A stretch of 64,000 bases of DNA from Williamsia deligens (GTDB taxonomy: Bacteria; Actinomycetota; Actinomycetes; Mycobacteriales; Mycobacteriaceae). The DNA is taken from contig NZ_JAMTCI010000001.1 of the NCBI RefSeq assembly GCF_024171765.1, positions 2,962,796-3,026,795 of the forward strand. The letters run 5' to 3'. Below, piece after piece: positions 1-8,340 of this stretch. The notes below the pieces were generated by a model. It was not told where the DNA came from and did not search any database. It saw nothing but the letters and a program-made list of their open reading frames with translations. A program made the position numbers and the translations under genes. The number at the start of each line of letters is the position of its first letter. Position 1 is the stretch's first letter.

Positions 1-139
1 CTCGGTGACCGGCCGGCGATGAACACCTTGCGCCCACCCGTGTCACGAGGAGTGCGCGCGTCCTGACCGCCGGTGTGGTCCCATCTGTAGAACACGTTCC
101 AGTTCTGGGCGTGTCCTGCACGGCGATGGGAGTGCACGC
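1..139. other. Upstream region of the SDR gene, no supported gene
   Basis: No gene is supported here. Plus-strand frame 1 is open from the window edge to a TGA at 64-66, so the 3' tail of an upstream gene could end there, but 21 codons cannot be recognised. The rest is the promoter region of the SDR gene and holds the KstR-like dyad at 88-101. Confidence 0.4.
88..101. promoter_or_regulatory. KstR-like operator
   Basis: TAGAACACGTTCCA fits every fixed position of the published KstR motif TNNAACNNGTTNNA (KstR is the TetR-family repressor of sterol catabolism in mycobacteria and rhodococci). It lies 38 nt upstream of the SDR start codon. A second, wider dyad, AGAAC-N8-GTTCT at 90-107, overlaps it. 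Binding by KstR is inferred from the motif only. Confidence 0.5.
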
Positions 140-979
140 ATGTCGGTCGGTTCGGTCACGGACAAGTCGATCCTCGTCACCGGAGGTGGCAGCGGCATAG
201 GCCGCGGCATCGCGGAGACGCTGGTCGCAGGGGGTGCGCAGGTCACCATCCTCGGTCGTGGCCGCGACCGCCTCGACGCGGCGGTGAGCGAGATCAGCGC
301 CGCGGGCGGGACCGGGACGGTGCACGCCGTCTCCGCCGACATCACCGACGAGGAGCAGGTGGCGGGCGCCGTCGCCGAGGTCGTCGAGCGCGTCGGACGT
401 CTCGACGGTGTGGTCGCCTGCGCGGGCGGCAGCGAGACCATCGGCCCCGTCACGCAGATCGACAGCGCCGCCTGGCGCAACACCGTCGACCTCAACGTCA
501 ACGGGACGATGTACACGATCAAGCACGCCGCGCGGGAACTCGTGCGCGCCGGCGGCGGGTCCATCGTGGCCATCTCGTCGATCGCCTCGTCCAACACCCA
601 TCGATGGTTCGGCGCCTACGGGGTCACCAAGTCGGCCGTGGACCACCTCGTCCGGCTCGCCGCCGACGAACTCGGCGCCAGCAACGTGCGCGTGAACGGC
701 ATCCGGCCGGGCCTGACCCGCACGGAGCTGGTGGCCATCGTCCTGGAGTCACCGGAACTCTCCGCCGACTACGCGGCCGCGACACCGATCCCGCGTGTGG
801 GCGAGGTCGACGACATCGCGAACCTCGCGACGTTCCTGCTCGGCGACGCGTCGACGTGGATCACCGGACAGGTCATCAACGTCGACGGCGGCCAGATGCT
901 GCGCCGCGGCCCCGACTACTCCTCGATGCTGGAACCGCTGTTCGGCGAGGACGGCCTGCGCGGCGTCGTCGCGACCTGA
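140..979 (+). CDS. SDR family NAD(P)-dependent oxidoreductase
   Basis: A 279-residue classical short-chain dehydrogenase/reductase. The N-terminal Rossmann fold carries the cofactor glycine motif GGGSGIG (about residues 15-21), an NAG-like ACAGG follows, and the catalytic Ser-Tyr-Lys set appears as ISSIASS then YGVTK. The end, INVDGGQ, is the usual SDR C-terminal strand, followed by a roughly 30-residue tail ending GLRGVVAT. Substrate is unknown. The ATG at 140 follows a weak GGGAG. The KstR-like operator upstream suggests, without proving, a role in sterol or other lipid catabolism. The next gene is probably transcribed separately, because it has its own -10 element. Confidence 0.9.
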   Translation: MSVGSVTDKSILVTGGGSGIGRGIAETLVAGGAQVTILGRGRDRLDAAVSEISAAGGTGTVHAVSADITDEEQVAGAVAEVVERVGRLDGVVACAGGSETIGPVTQIDSAAWRNTVDLNVNGTMYTIKHAARELVRAGGGSIVAISSIASSNTHRWFGAYGVTKSAVDHLVRLAADELGASNVRVNGIRPGLTRTELVAIVLESPELSADYAAATPIPRVGEVDDIANLATFLLGDASTWITGQVINVDGGQMLRRGPDYSSMLEPLFGEDGLRGVVAT

Positions 980-1005
980 GGGGGACGGCGGCAGACACCG
1001 CCCGC

Positions 1006-1011
1006 TACGGT
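1006..1011 (+). promoter_or_regulatory. -10 element, leaderless start of DivIVA-domain gene
   Basis: TACGGT (TANNNT) ends 7 nt before the GTG at 1019, so transcription should begin at or next to the start codon. Confidence 0.5.
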
Positions 1012-1018
1012 CGGGTGC

Positions 1019-1369
1019 GTGTCGACCCTGTTGCTCTACCTGCTCGTCATGGTGGTGGTCATCGCCGTCGTGTTCGCGATCGTGTGGTTCGTCTTCGGGC
1101 GCGGCGAGGACCTCCCCGCGCTCGATCCGGACACCACGCTCACCCGGTTGCCGCGCGCCGGGATCGCCGGGTCGGACGTCCGCGCGTTGCGCTTCGCCCT
1201 GGTATTCCGCGGTTACAAGCAGTCCGAGGTCGACTGGGCCCTGGAGAAGCTGGCGCGCGAGATCGACGAGCTGCGAGGGGTCGTCCTGGACCTGCAGGGA
1301 CGTGAGGCGAACGATCTCTCACGCGTCGACGCGGATGCGCCGGGGGACGACCGCGGTCCGGCCGCATAA
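1019..1369 (+). CDS. Membrane-anchored DivIVA-domain protein (Rv1209-like)
   Basis: A 116-residue protein with one N-terminal membrane segment (about residues 4-26, rich in Leu/Val/Ile) and then a short DivIVA-type repeat: ALRFALVFRGYKQSEVDWAL followed by a heptad-like helix. This matches the small actinobacterial DivIVA-domain proteins next to DUF3117 and glgM, such as M. tuberculosis Rv1209. A coiled-coil or septum/pole-associated role is possible by family analogy, but function is not established. The acidic C-terminal tail looks disordered. The GTG start is supported by the -10 at 1006-1011 and by placing the membrane segment directly at the N-terminus. Confidence 0.8.
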   Translation: MSTLLLYLLVMVVVIAVVFAIVWFVFGRGEDLPALDPDTTLTRLPRAGIAGSDVRALRFALVFRGYKQSEVDWALEKLAREIDELRGVVLDLQGREANDLSRVDADAPGDDRGPAA

Positions 1370-1372
1370 GAT
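1367..1372 (+). promoter_or_regulatory. -10 element of the DUF3117 gene
   Basis: TAAGAT overlaps the stop codon of the DivIVA-domain gene and would give a leader of roughly 40 nt before the ATG at 1421. That leader contains the GGAGGG ribosome-binding site at 1406-1411. Confidence 0.45.
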
Positions 1373-1420
1373 CGAACCCTGACGCCGAACGACGGCGTTT
1401 TCTCGGAGGGAGCTTGTGAC

Positions 1421-1588
1421 ATGGCGGCGATGAAGCCACGGACCGGTGACGGTCCCCTTGAAGCAGCCAAGGAAGGGCGAGGAATCGTCGTACGCATCCC
1501 GATCGAGGGTGGCGGACGTCTCGTGGTCGAGCTCACCGCGGACGAGGCAGCCGCTCTCGGCGAAGAACTGCGTGGCGTCGCCGGCTGA
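1421..1588 (+). CDS. DUF3117 small protein (Rv1211-like)
   Basis: A 55-residue protein starting MAAMKPRTGDGPLEAAKEGR and ending GEELRGVAG. It matches the short, strongly conserved actinobacterial DUF3117 family (M. tuberculosis Rv1211), whose function is unknown. It is predicted to be a compact alpha/beta protein with the core GRGIVVRIPIEGGGRLVVEL. A good ribosome-binding site, GGAGGG, lies 9 nt before the ATG. The position between the DivIVA-domain gene and the glgM/glgC pair matches the mycobacterial order, except that tagA (Rv1210) is absent and an RlmA-type gene stands next to it. Confidence 0.9.
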   Translation: MAAMKPRTGDGPLEAAKEGRGIVVRIPIEGGGRLVVELTADEAAALGEELRGVAG

Positions 1589-1620
1589 CGGCAGCCCCAC
1601 GCGCGGTCGGTGACAGCGCA

Positions 1621-2445
1621 GTGCTCGCGGACGTCGTCGATCTCCTCGACTGCCCGGTCTGCACCGGTGATCTCGACATCGACGACCGGTCGGTCATCTG
1701 CGACCGGGGACACACCTTCGACATCGCCCGACAGGGGTACGTCGCCCTGCTGGCCGGGTCGACGGGCGGCCTGCGGTCCGACACGGGCGAGATGGTCGCC
1801 GCCCGCGACCGCGTCCAGGAGGCGGGTCACTTCGGCCCGGTGACCGATGCTCTGCTCGACGTCGCCCGCGGCCCGGTCGTCCTCGACGTCGGCGCCGGTA
1901 CGGGTCACCATCTGGGTCGCCTGGTCGACGCCGAGCCCGCCCGGCGCGGGATCGGCCTCGACCTGTCCAAGCCCTGCGCGCGCGCCGTGGCGCGCCTCTC
2001 CGGGGCGGTGGGGGCGGTCGTGGCCGACGCCTGGCAACGACTGCCCGTGCGCACCGGTGTGGCCGACACGGTCCTGTCGGTGTTCTCGCCCCGCAACGTC
2101 GCCGAGTTCACCCGCGTGCTGGCGCCCGGCGGCGCGGTGGTGCTGGTGACGCCGACCCCGCGGCATCTCGGCGAGATCGTCGCACCGATGCAGATGATCG
2201 GTGTCGACCCGGCGAAACCCGACCGGATCGGCGCGACCCTGGGTGTCGCGTTCACCCGCGTCGAGCGCCGGCTGGTCGAGTACACGGTGGACGCAGACCG
2301 ATCGCTGGTCGCGGACCTCGTCGCCATGGGCCCGTCGGCGCACCACATGTCCGCGGCGCAGATCGGCGAGCGTGCGGCCGCCCTCGACGACCACACGTCG
2401 GTCACCTTCTCGATGACCGTGTCGGTCTACGAGCCGAGCGCCTGA
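1621..2445 (+). CDS. RlmA-type 23S rRNA (guanine-N1) methyltransferase family protein
   Basis: A 274-residue SAM-dependent methyltransferase. The N-terminus has a zinc-ribbon-like cluster, CPVCTGDL then ICDRGHTFD (about residues 11-35), typical of the RlmA/TlrB family. The SAM site VLDVGAGTGHHLG follows, and FSPRNVAEF near residue 160 is a family signature. Members methylate G745 or G748 in the 23S rRNA tunnel hairpin, and some confer macrolide resistance; which base this one modifies cannot be told from sequence. The GTG at 1621 puts the zinc cluster at the N-terminus as expected. The 3' end overlaps the convergent glgM gene by 19 nt. Confidence 0.85.
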   Translation: MLADVVDLLDCPVCTGDLDIDDRSVICDRGHTFDIARQGYVALLAGSTGGLRSDTGEMVAARDRVQEAGHFGPVTDALLDVARGPVVLDVGAGTGHHLGRLVDAEPARRGIGLDLSKPCARAVARLSGAVGAVVADAWQRLPVRTGVADTVLSVFSPRNVAEFTRVLAPGGAVVLVTPTPRHLGEIVAPMQMIGVDPAKPDRIGATLGVAFTRVERRLVEYTVDADRSLVADLVAMGPSAHHMSAAQIGERAAALDDHTSVTFSMTVSVYEPSA

Positions 2446-3596
2446 CGGTAGACCGCCACGGTCTGCTCGGCGATGGAGTCCCACGAGAACTCCGCGATCG
2501 CGCGGTCGCGACCTGCCACACCCATCTCCGACGCCCGCCCGGCATCGCGGGCGAGGGAGTTCACCGATGCCGCCAGGGCGGACTCGAACCCCGGGGCGTC
2601 GGTCGCGTCGTAGTGCACCAGCAGGCCCGTCACCTGGTCACGCACGACCTCGGGGATCCCGCCGACGTCGGAGGCGACCACCGCGGTCCCGCACGCCATC
2701 GCCTCGAGGTTCACGATGCCCAGCGGCTCGTAGATGGACGGGCACACGAACACGGTTGCGGCGGTGAGGATCTCCGCGACCCGCGCGGTGGGGAGCATCT
2801 CCTGCACCCAGTGGACGCCACTGCGCTGCTCGGACAGCTCCGCCACGGCCGCAGCGATCTCGGCGCCGATCTCGGGGGTGTCGGGTGCGCCGGCGCACAG
2901 GACGAGCTGGATGTCGGGATCGAACCGGTGTGCCGCGGCCACGAGGTGCGCCACACCCTTCTGGCGGGTGATGCGGCCGACGAACACCGCGATCGGACGG
3001 TCGGGATCCACGCCGAGAGCGGTCAGTGCCGAGCCCTCGGCCCAGGGATCGGCGACAGGGGCCCACGACTGCGTGTCGATCCCGTTGCGCACCACGTGGA
3101 CACGGTCGGGGTCGAGGCGCGGATAGGCGTCGCAGACGTCCCCCCGCATCCCCGCGGACACGGCGATGACCGCGTCGGCGTACTCGACGGCGTTGCGCTC
3201 GGCCCAGCTCGACAGGCGGTATCCGCCGCCGAGTTGTTCGGCCTTCCACGGTCGTCGCGGCTCCAGGGAGTGGGCGGTGAGGACGTGGGGGGCCCCGTAG
3301 AGCTGAGCCGCCAGGTGCCCGGCGAGCCCGGTGTACCAGGTGTGCGAGTGCATGATGTCGGCACCTTCGGCACCCGCCACCATGCGGAGATCCGCGGACA
3401 TGGTGGTCAGCGCGGCGTTCGCACCGGTGAGCCCGGGGTCGGAGGTGTAGACGTGGGCGGTGTCCCGAGGGGCGCCCATGCAGTGCACGTCGACCGTCGC
3501 GAGCGCCCGCAGGTGCCGGACCAGTTCGGTGACGTGAACCCCCGCACCGCCGTAGACCTCGGGCGGGTACTCACGCGTCATCATCGCCACTCGCAT
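2427..3596 (-). CDS. glgM: Alpha-maltose-1-phosphate synthase / glycogen synthase (GT4)
   Basis: A 389-residue GT4 glycosyltransferase beginning MRVAMMTREYPPEVYGG. It has the N-terminal donor/acceptor loop GGAGVHV, a HSHTWYTGL segment, and the C-terminal E-x7-E motif EPLGIVNLEAMACG. It is the counterpart of M. tuberculosis Rv1212c, which uses ADP-glucose and glucose-1-phosphate to make maltose-1-phosphate for the GlgE alpha-glucan pathway. It lies divergent from glgC, which makes its ADP-glucose donor. The ATG at 3596 is preferred over upstream in-frame codons because homology begins there and a -10 (3605-3610) lies 8 nt upstream. Confidence 0.92.
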   Translation of the reverse strand: MRVAMMTREYPPEVYGGAGVHVTELVRHLRALATVDVHCMGAPRDTAHVYTSDPGLTGANAALTTMSADLRMVAGAEGADIMHSHTWYTGLAGHLAAQLYGAPHVLTAHSLEPRRPWKAEQLGGGYRLSSWAERNAVEYADAVIAVSAGMRGDVCDAYPRLDPDRVHVVRNGIDTQSWAPVADPWAEGSALTALGVDPDRPIAVFVGRITRQKGVAHLVAAAHRFDPDIQLVLCAGAPDTPEIGAEIAAAVAELSEQRSGVHWVQEMLPTARVAEILTAATVFVCPSIYEPLGIVNLEAMACGTAVVASDVGGIPEVVRDQVTGLLVHYDATDAPGFESALAASVNSLARDAGRASEMGVAGRDRAIAEFSWDSIAEQTVAVYRQALGS

Positions 3597-3604
3597 GACA
3601 GACG

Positions 3605-3610
3605 ACGCTA
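3605..3610 (-). promoter_or_regulatory. -10 element of glgM
   Basis: On the minus strand TAGCGT ends 8 nt before the ATG of glgM, giving a leaderless or 1-2 nt leader transcript. Confidence 0.45.
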
Positions 3611-3671
3611 GTGCGTGGACGACGGTTCCCGCCACGCACCGGGAGGTGTGGCCGGGGCCACGGATGACCGA

Positions 3672-3677
3672 TAGGTT
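3672..3677 (+). promoter_or_regulatory. -10 element of glgC, leaderless
   Basis: TAGGTT followed by exactly 6 nt and the GTG at 3684: the expected +1 coincides with the first base of the start codon. Confidence 0.55.
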
Positions 3678-3683
3678 GGCGGG

Positions 3684-4907
3684 GTGAGATCACAGCCGCA
3701 TGTCCTCGGGATCGTGCTGGCGGGCGGAGAGGGCAAGCGCCTCTACCCGCTCACCCTGGACCGCGCCAAGCCCGCGGTCCCGTTCGGCGGGGCCTACCGG
3801 CTCATCGACTTCGTGCTGAGCAACCTCGTCAACGCGGGGTATCAGCGACTCTGCGTGTTGACGCAGTACAAGTCCCACTCGCTCGACCGCCACATCTCGC
3901 AGACCTGGAGGCTGTCCGGGTTCAACGACGAATACATCACCCCGGTCCCGGCGCAGCAGCGCCTCGGACCGCGGTGGTACACGGGCAGTGCGGACGCGAT
4001 CTTCCAGTCCCTCAACCTCGTCTACGACGAACAGCCCGACTACATCGTCGTGTTCGGTGCCGACCACGTGTACCGGATGGACCCCGAGCAGATGGTCGCC
4101 GCGCACATCGAGTCCGGCGCGGCCGCGACCGTCGCGGGGATCCGCGTGCCACGGTCCGAGGCGTTCGCGTTCGGGTGCATCGACGCCGACGAGTCCGGTC
4201 GCATCACGCAGTTCCTCGAGAAGCCGAAGGACCCGCCCGGCACCCCCGACGACCCGGACGCGACGTTCGCCTCGATGGGCAACTACGTGTTCACCACCGA
4301 CGCGCTCGTCGAGGCGATCCGGGCGGACGCCGAGGACAGCGACTCCGACCACGACATGGGCGGCGACATCATCCCGGGGTTCGTGAACCGGGGCGAGGCG
4401 CACGTCTACGACTTCAAGGACAACGAGGTCCCCGGCGCGACCGAGCGGGACAAGGGGTACTGGCGCGACGTCGGGACGCTCGACGCCTTCTACGACGCAC
4501 ACATGGACCTGGTGTCGGTGCACCCGGTGTTCAACCTCTACAACCGTCGCTGGCCGATCCGCGGCGCCGCCGAGAACCTCGCACCCGCCAAGTTCGTCCA
4601 CGGCGGGCTCGCACAGGAGTCGGTGGTGGGGGCCGGGTCGATCATCTCCGCGGCCACCGTGCGCAACTCGGTCCTGAGCTCCAACGTCATCATCGACGAC
4701 GGGGCCACCGTCGAGGGCAGCGTGCTCATGCCCGGCGTCCGGATCGGGCGTGGAGCCGTGGTGCGCAAGGCGATCCTCGACAAGAACGTCGTCGTCGGAC
4801 CCGGCGAGATCGTCGGCGTCGAGCCCGAGCGGGACCGCGAGAAGTACACGATCAGTGCCGGCGGCGTGGTCGCGGTCGGCAAGGGTCAGCGCATCGGGCC
4901 TCGCTGA
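3684..4907 (+). CDS. glgC: Glucose-1-phosphate adenylyltransferase
   Basis: A 407-residue ADP-glucose pyrophosphorylase (ATP + glucose-1-phosphate to ADP-glucose + PPi). The nucleotidyltransferase signature [11 protein letters not shown] sits at about residues 14-24, GADHVYRMD near residue 125 is the metal/sugar region, and FLEKPKDPP is the sugar-phosphate loop. The C-terminal third has the left-handed beta-helix hexapeptide pattern (for example [20 protein letters not shown]). Length agrees with M. tuberculosis GlgC (Rv1213). It supplies ADP-glucose to the divergent glgM product. The GTG start is supported by the spacing of the -10 element at 3672-3677. Confidence 0.96.
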   Translation: MRSQPHVLGIVLAGGEGKRLYPLTLDRAKPAVPFGGAYRLIDFVLSNLVNAGYQRLCVLTQYKSHSLDRHISQTWRLSGFNDEYITPVPAQQRLGPRWYTGSADAIFQSLNLVYDEQPDYIVVFGADHVYRMDPEQMVAAHIESGAAATVAGIRVPRSEAFAFGCIDADESGRITQFLEKPKDPPGTPDDPDATFASMGNYVFTTDALVEAIRADAEDSDSDHDMGGDIIPGFVNRGEAHVYDFKDNEVPGATERDKGYWRDVGTLDAFYDAHMDLVSVHPVFNLYNRRWPIRGAAENLAPAKFVHGGLAQESVVGAGSIISAATVRNSVLSSNVIIDDGATVEGSVLMPGVRIGRGAVVRKAILDKNVVVGPGEIVGVEPERDREKYTISAGGVVAVGKGQRIGPR

Positions 4908-4916
4908 GCGGATCCA

Positions 4917-5017
4917 CCGCCCACTCGACGTCTCCTACCGCCCACTCGACGCGGCTCGAAGGCGTCGAGTGGGCGGTTAAAGACGTCGAGTGGGCGTTTG
5001 TGGGCGTCGAGTGGGCG
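4917..5017. repeat. Five-copy inverted array of a 13-bp motif, spaced 21 bp
   Basis: The motif CGCCCACTCGACG occurs twice in one orientation (starting 4919 and 4940) and three times as CGTCGAGTGGGCG in the other (4963, 4984, 5005). Copies on each arm are exactly 21 bp apart. The arms can pair into a long hairpin between the convergent glgC and NUDIX genes, and the last copy touches the NUDIX stop codon. It could act as a bidirectional terminator; a protein-binding or repeat-element role is also possible. Confidence 0.8.
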
Positions 5018-5599
5018 TCAGGCGACGGTCGCGCTGTGTGCGCGCAGGGCGGCGTCGACCAGTCCGAGCATCTCCTCGGTGCGGGCACTCTCCGGGAGAT
5101 CGTCGACGGGCCACCACCGCAGGTCGACGGACTCGTCACTCCGGACGGCAGGCGGCGGGGTGCCGTCGGCGGTGGCGGGGGTGACGCCGAGGAACCGGAC
5201 GTCGAGGTGGCGGGTCGGGACCCCGAGCGAGCAGGTGATCGGGTGCGTGTGCAGGGCAACGGGTCCCGGATGCACCGCGATCCCGTCGATGCCGGACTCC
5301 TCGGTCGCCTCCCGCAAGGCCGCGGCGGCCAGGGAGTCGTCGTCGGGTTCGCAGTGACCGCCGAGCTGGATCCACGCACCGACGCGGGGATGCAACGTCA
5401 ACAGCGTGAAACGCCCGGTGTGGTCGAGGACGAGCGTCGAGGCGGTGATGTGTCCCGGTGCGCAGGATCGCAGGCAGGCGTCGTCGCGGGCGGCGAGGAA
5501 CGCGAGCATCGTGTGCCGCAGCGCATCCTGACCGCCGTCCGGCGCGGGGAACGACGACAGTGCCGCGACAGTCGAGGAATGCAGGCCTGACGCGGTCAC
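5018..5599 (-). CDS. NUDIX hydrolase downstream of fbiB
   Basis: A 193-residue NUDIX protein. The NUDIX box reads GGHCEPDDD then REATEESG; the glutamate expected in GX5E is an aspartate here, while the catalytic REXXEE part is intact. An upstream segment, [16 protein letters not shown], is characteristic of a subfamily often seen beside F420 genes. The substrate is unknown. The GTG at 5599 overlaps the fbiB stop codon as GTGA, so the two are probably translationally coupled in an fbiA-fbiB-NUDIX operon. The gene ends within the 21-bp-spaced repeat array. Confidence 0.85.
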   Translation of the reverse strand: MTASGLHSSTVAALSSFPAPDGGQDALRHTMLAFLAARDDACLRSCAPGHITASTLVLDHTGRFTLLTLHPRVGAWIQLGGHCEPDDDSLAAAALREATEESGIDGIAVHPGPVALHTHPITCSLGVPTRHLDVRFLGVTPATADGTPPPAVRSDESVDLRWWPVDDLPESARTEEMLGLVDAALRAHSATVA

Positions 5600-6978
5600 C
5601 GGTCGTGCACCAGCCCGTCGGTCTCGGCGGGTGCCCGTAGGCCGGGATCGGTGGCGGGGTGGCCGATGGCGACGGCGCCCAACGGCTCCCAGTCGCCGGG
5701 GACGTCGAGGATCCCGGGGACGAGGTCGGCCGCGAAGATGGTCGACCCGACCCAACAGCTGCCGATGCCACGGACGGACAGCGCCACCAACAGGCCCTGC
5801 ACCGCCGCGCCCACGGCGACCGTGAACATCGTGTGCTCGGCCGCGGTGCGGGCACTGTCGGGGTAGTCGTGCGCGCCGTCCATGACGAGCATCGGGATGA
5901 CGAGCTCGGGTGCGTCGTAGAGGATCTGGCCCCGATGCAGGCGCTTCTCGATCGACTCGGCGGTCTTCCCGTCGGCGGCCAGGTCGCGCTCCCACCGCTG
6001 CGCCATCGCGTCGAGCAGTGCGATCCGGCGCGCGCGGTCGCGGACCCACACGAACCGGACCGGGTGGGTGTGGTGTGGAGCGGGCGCGGTCAGTGCCTCC
6101 GCGAACGCGGCGCGCATGTCCTCCTCGGCGACCGACTCGTCGGCGAAGGTGCGCACCGACGACCGTGTCAGCAGCGCCTGGCGACGTCCGAGCGCGACAG
6201 CCTCGTCGGCGCCGAGCCAGAACAGGTCCTCCTCACCCGGACGGACGAGATCCCTTGCGCCGGAACCGTCGTCATGCGGCTGCAGGCCGCGGACGATCGC
6301 GACGGGTGTCTCGCCGAGTTTGCCCTTCACCAGATCGGCGGCGGCGGCGATCTCGTCGGCGACGGCGATGTCGGTGACGACGAGGTCGTTGCCCCACCGG
6401 TCGCGGGTCCCCTCGTAGGGGTGGGTGACCGCGATCCCGGCGGCACCGATGGCGGCATCGGTCTGACCGGTGCGCCACGCACGTCCCATGGTGTCGGTGA
6501 TGATGACCGCGACGTCGACGCCGCGGATCTCCGCCAGACGATCGCGCAGGGCGCGTGCGCTCGCGTCCGGGTCGAGGGGGAGCAGCACCAGCTCGTCGGT
6601 GCCGACGTTGGATCCGTCGACGCCGGAGGCCGCCTGCACGATCCCCAGGGCGTTCTCGGTGATGAGGGTGCGGTTCCTGCGTGCCAGCACCCGGACCGAC
6701 TCCTGCTCGACGAGGGCCCGCCGCACGGCGTCGCGCTCGTCGGGGTCCCGGGGTGCGATCACCGTGCGCCCCTCGGCCTTCGAGATGATCTTCGACGTCA
6801 CGACGAGCACGTCACCGTCCCGCAGATCCGGGGCGGCGTCCGCGATGGCGGACGCGACGTCGTCACCGGCGACGAAGCGCGGCAGGCCGCGGACCGCCGT
6901 CATCGTCACGTCCGACACGGCGTGATCGCCGGCGGGTCCCTGTGCCGCGGGTGCCTGCGGTGCGGGGTCCGCGCTCAC
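5596..6978 (-). CDS. fbiB: Bifunctional F420 biosynthesis protein FbiB
   Basis: A 460-residue protein with two domains. The N-terminal CofE domain (about residues 30-250; [32 protein letters not shown]) is the coenzyme F420-0:L-glutamate ligase. The C-terminal nitroreductase-like domain (from [12 protein letters not shown]) reduces dehydro-F420 in mycobacterial FbiB and helps set poly-glutamate length. M. tuberculosis FbiB has 448 residues, so the length fits. The GTG at 6978 overlaps the fbiA stop as GTGA; longer in-frame extensions would run back through fbiA. The conserved start of homology ([11 protein letters not shown]) lies about 35 residues inside. Confidence 0.93.
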   Translation of the reverse strand: MSADPAPQAPAAQGPAGDHAVSDVTMTAVRGLPRFVAGDDVASAIADAAPDLRDGDVLVVTSKIISKAEGRTVIAPRDPDERDAVRRALVEQESVRVLARRNRTLITENALGIVQAASGVDGSNVGTDELVLLPLDPDASARALRDRLAEIRGVDVAVIITDTMGRAWRTGQTDAAIGAAGIAVTHPYEGTRDRWGNDLVVTDIAVADEIAAAADLVKGKLGETPVAIVRGLQPHDDGSGARDLVRPGEEDLFWLGADEAVALGRRQALLTRSSVRTFADESVAEEDMRAAFAEALTAPAPHHTHPVRFVWVRDRARRIALLDAMAQRWERDLAADGKTAESIEKRLHRGQILYDAPELVIPMLVMDGAHDYPDSARTAAEHTMFTVAVGAAVQGLLVALSVRGIGSCWVGSTIFAADLVPGILDVPGDWEPLGAVAIGHPATDPGLRAPAETDGLVHDR

Positions 6979-7982
6979 GCGGGGTCCACGCCGACGAGAC
7001 GGCACGCGGCACGGACGATCTCGGCGGTGGTCGCGGGGTCGGTCATCAGCAGCGGCACGCTCGCGGTGGCGACACCGGGGATGTCGGCGGTGTCGTCGGG
7101 GGCGACGAGCCACCCGTCGAGGATCCCGGTGCCCGAGCGGGCCCCGAGGTGGGCTCCCACCGCCTCGGCGGTGGTCTCGACGCCGATCACCGACAGGCAC
7201 TCGTCGGCCATGCCGCGCAAGGGGGCGCCGCCGATGACGGGGGAGACGCCCACCACCGGCGCCGAGGTGGTCCGCAGGGCTGCGCGCACGCCGGGGACGC
7301 TGATGATGGCGCCGATGCTCACCACCGGGTTGCTGGGGGCGAGCAGGACGATGTCGGCGTCGGCGATGGCCTCGGCCACACCCGGCGCCGGCGTGGCCTC
7401 CTCGGAGCCGACCTGGGCGAAGCCGTGGGTGGGTATCCGGGCGCGATGACGCACCCACCACTCCTGGAAGTGGATGGCGACCTTGGCGCCGTCGTCCTCC
7501 CGGGTGACCACGACGTGCGTCTCGTGCCGGTCGTCGGTGGCCGGGATCAACCGGACGCCGGGCTGCCAGCGCTTGCACAGTGCGGCCGTGACGTCGGAGA
7601 GGCGGTAGCCGGCGTCGAGCATCTGGGTGCGGATGAGGTGGGTCGCGAGGTCGCGGTCGCCCAGACCGAACCAGTCGGGGTCGGCGCCGTAGGCGGCGAG
7701 CTCCGCCTTGGCGTTCCAGCTCTCGTCGCGTCGGCCCCATCCGCGCTCGGTGTCGATCCCGTCGCCGAGGGTGTACATGCAGGTGTCCAGATCGGGACAG
7801 ATCCGGACGCCGTGCATCCAGGCGTCGTCACCCACGTTCACGATCGCGGTTATGCTCGAATCCGACTGGGCGGCAGCGGGTTCGTCCTCACCGGCGGGGA
7901 ACGGGGTGGGTCCGAGCAGATGCCGGACGCCTTGCAGGAACCGGGCGCCGCCGACGCCACCCACCAGGACCGTTGCCTTCAC
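6975..7982 (-). CDS. fbiA: F420 biosynthesis 2-phospho-L-lactate/PEP transferase
   Basis: A 335-residue CofD/FbiA protein. It begins [19 protein letters not shown], the family's glycine-rich substrate loop, followed by [19 protein letters not shown] and [11 protein letters not shown], both hallmarks of CofD. It moves a phospholactyl or, in mycobacteria, an enolpyruvyl group from a guanylyl donor to the deazaflavin FO, giving (dehydro)F420-0, which FbiB then glutamylates. The GTG at 7982 has a TACAGT -10 8 nt upstream. It is divergent from whiB2, the arrangement seen in mycobacteria (Rv3261/Rv3260c). Confidence 0.95.
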   Translation of the reverse strand: MKATVLVGGVGGARFLQGVRHLLGPTPFPAGEDEPAAAQSDSSITAIVNVGDDAWMHGVRICPDLDTCMYTLGDGIDTERGWGRRDESWNAKAELAAYGADPDWFGLGDRDLATHLIRTQMLDAGYRLSDVTAALCKRWQPGVRLIPATDDRHETHVVVTREDDGAKVAIHFQEWWVRHRARIPTHGFAQVGSEEATPAPGVAEAIADADIVLLAPSNPVVSIGAIISVPGVRAALRTTSAPVVGVSPVIGGAPLRGMADECLSVIGVETTAEAVGAHLGARSGTGILDGWLVAPDDTADIPGVATASVPLLMTDPATTAEIVRAACRLVGVDPA

Positions 7983-7990
7983 GTCGACCC

Positions 7991-7996
7991 ACTGTA
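7991..7996 (-). promoter_or_regulatory. -10 element of fbiA
   Basis: Minus-strand TACAGT ends 8 nt before the fbiA GTG, so the transcript should have almost no leader. Confidence 0.4.
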
Positions 7997-8129
7997 GTCA
8001 CGCCCCCGACGGGGCGGGCGGCCGCTCGTCGCGCGCGCGACACGCCGACAGGATCGAGTGCGACACGCCACTGACGGGGATCGGCGCAAACGTGTGCGGC
8101 TGGTGGTATTGGCAATTTCGCCGTTCGGC

Positions 8130-8159
8130 TTGACCCCGCGACGCGCCAGCGTGTCTAAT
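8130..8159 (+). promoter_or_regulatory. SigA-like promoter of whiB2
   Basis: TTGACC at 8130-8135 and TCTAAT at 8154-8159 are separated by 18 nt, a good match to a vegetative promoter. Transcription would start near 8166, leaving a leader of about 175 nt before whiB2. Confidence 0.5.
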
Positions 8160-8212
8160 CACACCAGTGTCATTAGCGATTTGTGATCGAGATGCGTTCG
8201 GACGCACGGCTT

Positions 8213-8228
8213 TCGATCACATGTTCGA
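8213..8228. promoter_or_regulatory. LexA (SOS) box-like site upstream of whiB2
   Basis: TCGATCACATGTTCGA matches 14 of 16 positions of the actinobacterial SOS box TCGAACATATGTTCGA, and all of the outer TCGA/TTCGA bases. It lies 47 nt downstream of the inferred +1 and 112 nt before the whiB2 start, where LexA could block elongation or a second promoter. Confidence 0.45.
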
Positions 8229-8340
8229 ACGGCACCGGACGGAACGTGGTTGACGCCGACTGCCCCCCGCGACAGTCATTGCACGCCAAGCGATCCCCTG
8301 GACGGGGGATGGCACAACGGAAACTTGAGGAGGCCCGGCG

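Larger units (their letters stand above)
7983..8340. other. Divergent fbiA-whiB2 intergenic region
   Basis: These 358 bp hold no convincing gene. Seen in it are the fbiA -10 (7991-7996), a small GC hairpin CGCCCC-CGAC-GGGGCG (8001-8016), a 10-bp direct repeat GCGACACGCC at 8037 and 8060, a whiB2 promoter candidate (8130-8159) and a LexA-box-like sequence (8213-8228). The long leader before whiB2 suggests complex control. Confidence 0.6.

Noticed and set aside
4917-5017. CRISPR array
   Set aside because: Units are in both orientations, spacers are only 8-11 bp and no cas gene is near; the array is an inverted short repeat, not a CRISPR.
5018-6049. Longer start for the NUDIX gene (343 residues)
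   Set aside because: The extra residues are antisense-free but lie in a different frame over fbiB and are not NUDIX-like; the GTGA overlap at 5599 is the better start.
8037-8069. Direct repeat GCGACACGCC in the fbiA-whiB2 gap, also TGCGACACGCC at 14341-14351 before nrdH
   Set aside because: The 10-mer also appears in part near 52356, so it may be chance in this GC-rich sequence; spacing at the two sites differs and no regulator can be named. Worth a genome count only.
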